A stretch of DNA of 64,000 bases from Pseudomonas congelans (GTDB taxonomy: Bacteria; Pseudomonadota; Gammaproteobacteria; Pseudomonadales; Pseudomonadaceae). The translations under genes were made by a program, and so were the position numbers. A model generated the notes under the pieces. The model was not told the DNA's origin. It did no database searches and was given only the letters and a program-made list of their open reading frames with translations. The stretch covers positions 62,001 through 126,000 of the forward strand of contig NZ_FNJH01000011.1 in the NCBI RefSeq assembly GCF_900103225.1. Direction: 5' to 3'. Below, piece by piece: positions 60,750 to 64,000 of this stretch. The first letter of the stretch is position 1, and each line of letters opens with the position of its first letter.

Positions 60750-61741
60750 GCCTCGTGTATACGTTGTTTGAAGGCCCTGACAATAGCGTGCACGCCGGGC
60801 TGGTAATCGTCCTTCTCGATAGCGGCCATGACCAGCTGCAGGGCCTTGTCGGCGATCAACTGGTGTTGCTGGGCCATGGCATTGACGGGCAGCGGCAGAA
60901 AATCGAGCAATTGCGTATCGCCGAAGGTGCCCAGATGCAGTGGGGTCGATTGCAATGCCTGACTTTGCAGCACATCGAATACGCCTTGCAGCAGCACGTA
61001 GGACGTGGTGATCAACGCGTCCGGAAAATGCCCTTGGCGCTGTAGCATCTCGGTCATCAAACGCTGACCACACTGGCGGCTGAACGCTTCGCCGTGCTCG
61101 ATGATGGTGGTTCCGGCAAACCCGTCGAGTGCGTGTTTGAAGCCTGCGGCGCGCGCGCAGCTGATGCTCAGCTCAGGACGTGCACCGATCAGGGCAATGT
61201 GGCGCGGTCGGGTTTGCAGGAGGCTGTGGGTCAGTTGCAGGCAGGCGTCATGGTCGTCGCTGACCACCGAGCAGAAAAACTCGGGATTCATTTCCCGGTC
61301 AATGGCGATGATCGGCGTGCCCTTGAGCTGTAATTCCCGATAGCTGTCGTCACTGGTCGGCAGGCAACTGGCGACCAGCAGCGCATCGCAACGGCGTGCC
61401 TTGAACAGCTGCAATAGCTGCAGCTCGCTGGCAGGGTCGTCATCGGAGCTGGCGATCAGCAGTTGATAACCGAGGCTGCGCGCGCCTTGCTCGAGCAATT
61501 TGGCGATGCGCGCATAGCTGGGGTTTTCCAGGTCGGGCAGGATAAAGCCCAGTGTTTTGCTATGGCGGCTGCGCAGGCCCGCCGCTTGCGGGTTGGGTCG
61601 GAAGTCGTGCTGCTCGACCACGGCTTTGACACGTTCGACCGTTGCCGGGCTGATGCGCTGTTTTTCGGCCTTGCCATTGATCACGTAACTGGCCGTAGTG
61701 ACAGAAACACCTGCCAGACGTGCGATATCGCTAAGTTTCAC
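60746..61741 (-). CDS. cra: Catabolite repressor/activator Cra (FruR)
   Basis: A 331-aa LacI-family regulator. It begins MKLSDIARLAGVSVTTASYVINGKAEKQRIS, which is the Cra-specific helix-turn-helix (TTASYVINGKA). In P. putida it represses fruBKA and releases the operator on binding fructose 1-phosphate. The start is a GTG. It is divergent from fruB, and a Cra site lies between the genes at 61932-61945. Confidence 0.94.
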   Translation of the reverse strand: MKLSDIARLAGVSVTTASYVINGKAEKQRISPATVERVKAVVEQHDFRPNPQAAGLRSRHSKTLGFILPDLENPSYARIAKLLEQGARSLGYQLLIASSDDDPASELQLLQLFKARRCDALLVASCLPTSDDSYRELQLKGTPIIAIDREMNPEFFCSVVSDDHDACLQLTHSLLQTRPRHIALIGARPELSISCARAAGFKHALDGFAGTTIIEHGEAFSRQCGQRLMTEMLQRQGHFPDALITTSYVLLQGVFDVLQSQALQSTPLHLGTFGDTQLLDFLPLPVNAMAQQHQLIADKALQLVMAAIEKDDYQPGVHAIVRAFKQRIHEA

Positions 61742-62096
61742 CCCGGAATTTCCTTTTATTAGGTACGCGGCTCAGGACAATCGAGTTATTTTTTTCATGG
61801 CGCTGATCTTTACACCAGACCGTAGGAAATTCCCAAGTACTTCAAGTATTTTGGGAAGTGTCCCACAGTGATCGGACCGACCGGGCTTCAATGAAACCCC
61901 AGAATCGAGTAACGTGCCGGGCAATTCTAGATTAAACGATTCAGCACGCCTGTTGTCTGCTGCAATCGAGATGAAAGTGATGTCCGATACGATGCTCGGA
62001 CAGATATCACCTTCATCCCCCCTAAGCTGTCGATCACATGATCGCCATTAAAACAAGAATCAGGTGGCGCCTTGGCGCTGCACAGGAGTCAAGGCA
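61742..62096. other. Divergent control region of cra and fruB
   Basis: 355 bp without a gene. It contains the Cra operator at 61932-61945 and two hairpins: TTCCCAA/TTGGGAA (61830-61836 with 61851-61857) and TGTCCGA/TCGGACA (61981-61987 with 61996-62002). The second would lie in the fruB leader RNA if transcription starts near the operator, and could influence translation or transcription. Confidence 0.65.
61932..61945 (-). promoter_or_regulatory. Cra (FruR) operator upstream of fruB
   Basis: On the minus strand the site reads GCTGAATCGTTTAA, a close match to the Cra consensus (TGAA-W-CG-NTT). It is 152 bp before the fruB ATG and 190 bp before the cra start, so it could control both. Confidence 0.8.
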
Positions 62097-64000
62097 ATGC
62101 TCGAACTCACTCTGGAGCAAATATCCATGGCCCAGTCGGCTGTGGATAAAACTGCCGCACTTAAGCTGATTGCCGACCACCTGGTCGCTGATGGTCTGGT
62201 TGCCGAGGGCTACCTCACCGGGCTGATGAACCGTGAGCAGCAAGGCTCGACCTTCCTCGGTCAGGGCATCGCCATCCCACACGGTACACCCGAGACCCGC
62301 GACCTGGTGTTTACCACCGGCGTACGTCTGATGCAGTTCCCCGAAGGGGTGGACTGGGGCGACGGACAAATGGTTTACCTGGCGATTGGTATTGCTGCCA
62401 AATCCGACGAGCACTTGCGCCTGCTGCAACTGCTGACTCGCGCACTGGGCGAAGAGGATCTTGGCCAGGCGCTGCGCGAAGCGAAGACCCCGGAAGACCT
62501 GCTCAAGCTATTGCAGGGCGCTCCGCAGGAACTGGCGCTCGACGCACAGATGATCAGCCTCGGCGTATCAGCCGACGATTTTGAAGAACTGGTCTGGCGC
62601 GGCGCACGCCTGTTGCGCAAGGCCGACTGCGTGAGTAACGGATTTGCCGCCGTGCTCCAGCAAGTGGAAGCGTTGTCGCTGGGTGATGGCCTCTGGTGGC
62701 TGCACAGCGAGCAAACCGTCAAGCGTCCCGGTCTGGCGTTCGTCACCCCCGACAAACCGATGCGCTATCTGGGCCAGCCGCTGACCGGTCTGTTCTGCCT
62801 GGCCAGCCTCGGTGAGGCGCATCAGGCGCTGCTCGAGCGTCTCTGCCTGTTGCTGATCGAAGGCCGTGGCCACGAGTTGGGTCACGCCACCAACAGTCGC
62901 GCCGTGCTCGAAGCGCTGGGCGGCGAACTGCCAGCCGAGTGGCCGACCCGGCAGATTCAATTGGCCAACGCCCATGGCCTGCACGCCCGCCCGGCGAAGA
63001 TACTGGCGCAGTTGGCCAAGGAGTTTGACGGCGAGATCCGCATGCGCGTGCTGGAAACCGGCGAAGCTGCCGTGTCGGCCAAGAGCCTGAGCAAGCTGCT
63101 CAGCCTCGGCGCCCGCCGTGGTCAGACGCTGGAATTCATTGCCGAGCCGAGCATCGCCGACGACGCGCTGCCAGCGCTGATCGCGGCCGTGGAGCAAGGT
63201 CTGGGCGAGGAAGTCGAACCCTTGCCCGCCGTCTCGCCGACCGAGGCTGCGCCAACGCCGGCCCCGGCTGCGGCCAAACCGCTCAGCGCTCCGCCAGCCG
63301 GTAGCGTGTTGCAGGCCGTGCCTGCTTCACCGGGCATTGCCATGGGGCCGGCCCACGTTCAAGTGCTGCAAAGCTTCGATTATCCCCAGCGTGGCGAGTC
63401 GGTGGCTGCCGAGCGCGAGCGCCTGCACAAGGCGATCGGCGAGGTGCGCAGCGATATCGAAAACCTCATTCAGCGCAGCAAGTCCAAGGCCATCCGGGAA
63501 ATCTTCATCACCCACCAGGAGATGCTCGAAGACCCGGAACTGACCAGCGAAGTCGAAGCGCGCCTCAACAACGATGAAAGCGCGGCTGCGGCCTGGGCCA
63601 CGGTTATCGAGACCGCTGCCGTTCAGCAGGAGCAACTGCAGGACGCACTGCTGGCCGAGCGCGCCGCGGACCTGCGTGATGTCGGGCGCCGCGTGCTGGC
63701 GCAGATCTGTGGCGTCGAAACCGTTGCGGCCCCGGACGAACCCTACATTCTGGTGATGGATGAAGTTGGCCCGTCCGACGTTGCCCGTCTCGACCCGGCA
63801 CAGGTCGCCGGCATTCTTACCGCGCGTGGCGGTGCCACGGCGCACAGTGCCATCGTGGCGCGTGCACTGGGCATTCCTGCGCTGGTAGGTGCCGGCGACG
63901 AAGTGCTGCTGCTCAAGCCTGGCACCGTACTGCTGCTCGACAGCCAGCGCGGACGGCTGACCGTCGCGCCTGACGAAGCGACCTTGCAGCGTGCCGTTCA
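62097..64000 (+). CDS. fruB: Fructose PTS multiphosphoryl transfer protein FruB (5' part)
   Basis: Open from ATG 62097 to the window edge (634 codons, no stop), so only part of the ~950-aa protein is seen. Order: EIIA-Fru with phospho-His in GIAIPHGTPE (~residue 64), a second EIIA-like/linker region (~150-280), HPr with phospho-His in ANAHGLHARPAK (~300), a Pro/Ala linker, and enzyme I with its active-site His in GGATAHSAIVARALG near the end of the visible part. It carries phosphate from PEP to the fructose permease, whose gene (fruA) and fruK are expected beyond the window. GGAG lies upstream of the ATG. Confidence 0.95.
   Translation, partial: MLELTLEQISMAQSAVDKTAALKLIADHLVADGLVAEGYLTGLMNREQQGSTFLGQGIAIPHGTPETRDLVFTTGVRLMQFPEGVDWGDGQMVYLAIGIAAKSDEHLRLLQLLTRALGEEDLGQALREAKTPEDLLKLLQGAPQELALDAQMISLGVSADDFEELVWRGARLLRKADCVSNGFAAVLQQVEALSLGDGLWWLHSEQTVKRPGLAFVTPDKPMRYLGQPLTGLFCLASLGEAHQALLERLCLLLIEGRGHELGHATNSRAVLEALGGELPAEWPTRQIQLANAHGLHARPAKILAQLAKEFDGEIRMRVLETGEAAVSAKSLSKLLSLGARRGQTLEFIAEPSIADDALPALIAAVEQGLGEEVEPLPAVSPTEAAPTPAPAAAKPLSAPPAGSVLQAVPASPGIAMGPAHVQVLQSFDYPQRGESVAAERERLHKAIGEVRSDIENLIQRSKSKAIREIFITHQEMLEDPELTSEVEARLNNDESAAAAWATVIETAAVQQEQLQDALLAERAADLRDVGRRVLAQICGVETVAAPDEPYILVMDEVGPSDVARLDPAQVAGILTARGGATAHSAIVARALGIPALVGAGDEVLLLKPGTVLLLDSQRGRLTVAPDEATLQRAV

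Overview
The window looks like chromosome of a fluorescent, plant-associated Pseudomonas, most likely of the P. syringae group. The reasons are the high-GC coding style and the gene sets present: a sucrose ABC operon with a GH32 invertase and a ScrY-type porin, pilA/pilBCD-coaE-yacG, nadC, ampDE, and a cra-fruB pair. This assignment comes from gene content and remembered family sequences; no database search was made. I see no CRISPR array, rRNA, convincing tRNA, insertion sequence or phage.

Layout. 1-5400 is an accessory-looking stretch: a secreted delta-60/RTX protein, a stand-alone APS kinase, a MEKHLA-domain protein and an indole-3-glycerol-phosphate synthase of alphaproteobacterial type, separated by AT-rich gaps. 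A chemoreceptor follows (5491-7110). 7494-16118 is a sucrose uptake and hydrolysis unit (regulator, hydrolase, ABC ATPase, two permeases, binding protein, divergent porin). Its sigma-70 promoter carries a perfect LacI-type palindrome in the -35/-10 spacer. 16158-21486 holds mixed metabolic and envelope genes. 21686-30403 is a complete nine-gene chemosensory cluster read leftward: MCP, CheY, STAS, CheA, MCP, CheW, CheR, CheD, CheB. 30404-31153 is a tandem array of a structured 113-bp repeat; related copies lie near 34430 and 53591.

31154-36318 carries type II NADH dehydrogenase, a MOSC protein, DUF1780, a small secreted protein and yacG-coaE-pilD. The type IV pilus genes pilC, pilB and divergent pilA (sigma-54 promoter) run to 39876. 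40076-41854 holds an HxlR regulator, a GST and a DUF1523 protein.

41974-53521 is the most interesting region: thirteen co-directional genes forming a full Ter stress-response locus. A six-enzyme module (ATP-grasp, PRTase-TRSP, HAD, StiP-type PRTase, HpcH/HpaI-like lyase, HAD-IB) is interleaved with a TerD-trypsin fusion and followed by TerD, TerA, TerB, TerC, TerD and TerE. Comparative genomics has proposed that such modules make a nucleoside-like metabolite, but the product is unknown. A terminator closes the unit.

53737-64000 is core chromosome: a GYF/AIM24 protein, nadC, a DUF1631 protein, ampD-ampE, a TatD nuclease overlapping cra, and the first 634 codons of fruB behind a recognisable Cra operator. 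Long open frames antisense to real genes are frequent in this GC-rich DNA and were left out.
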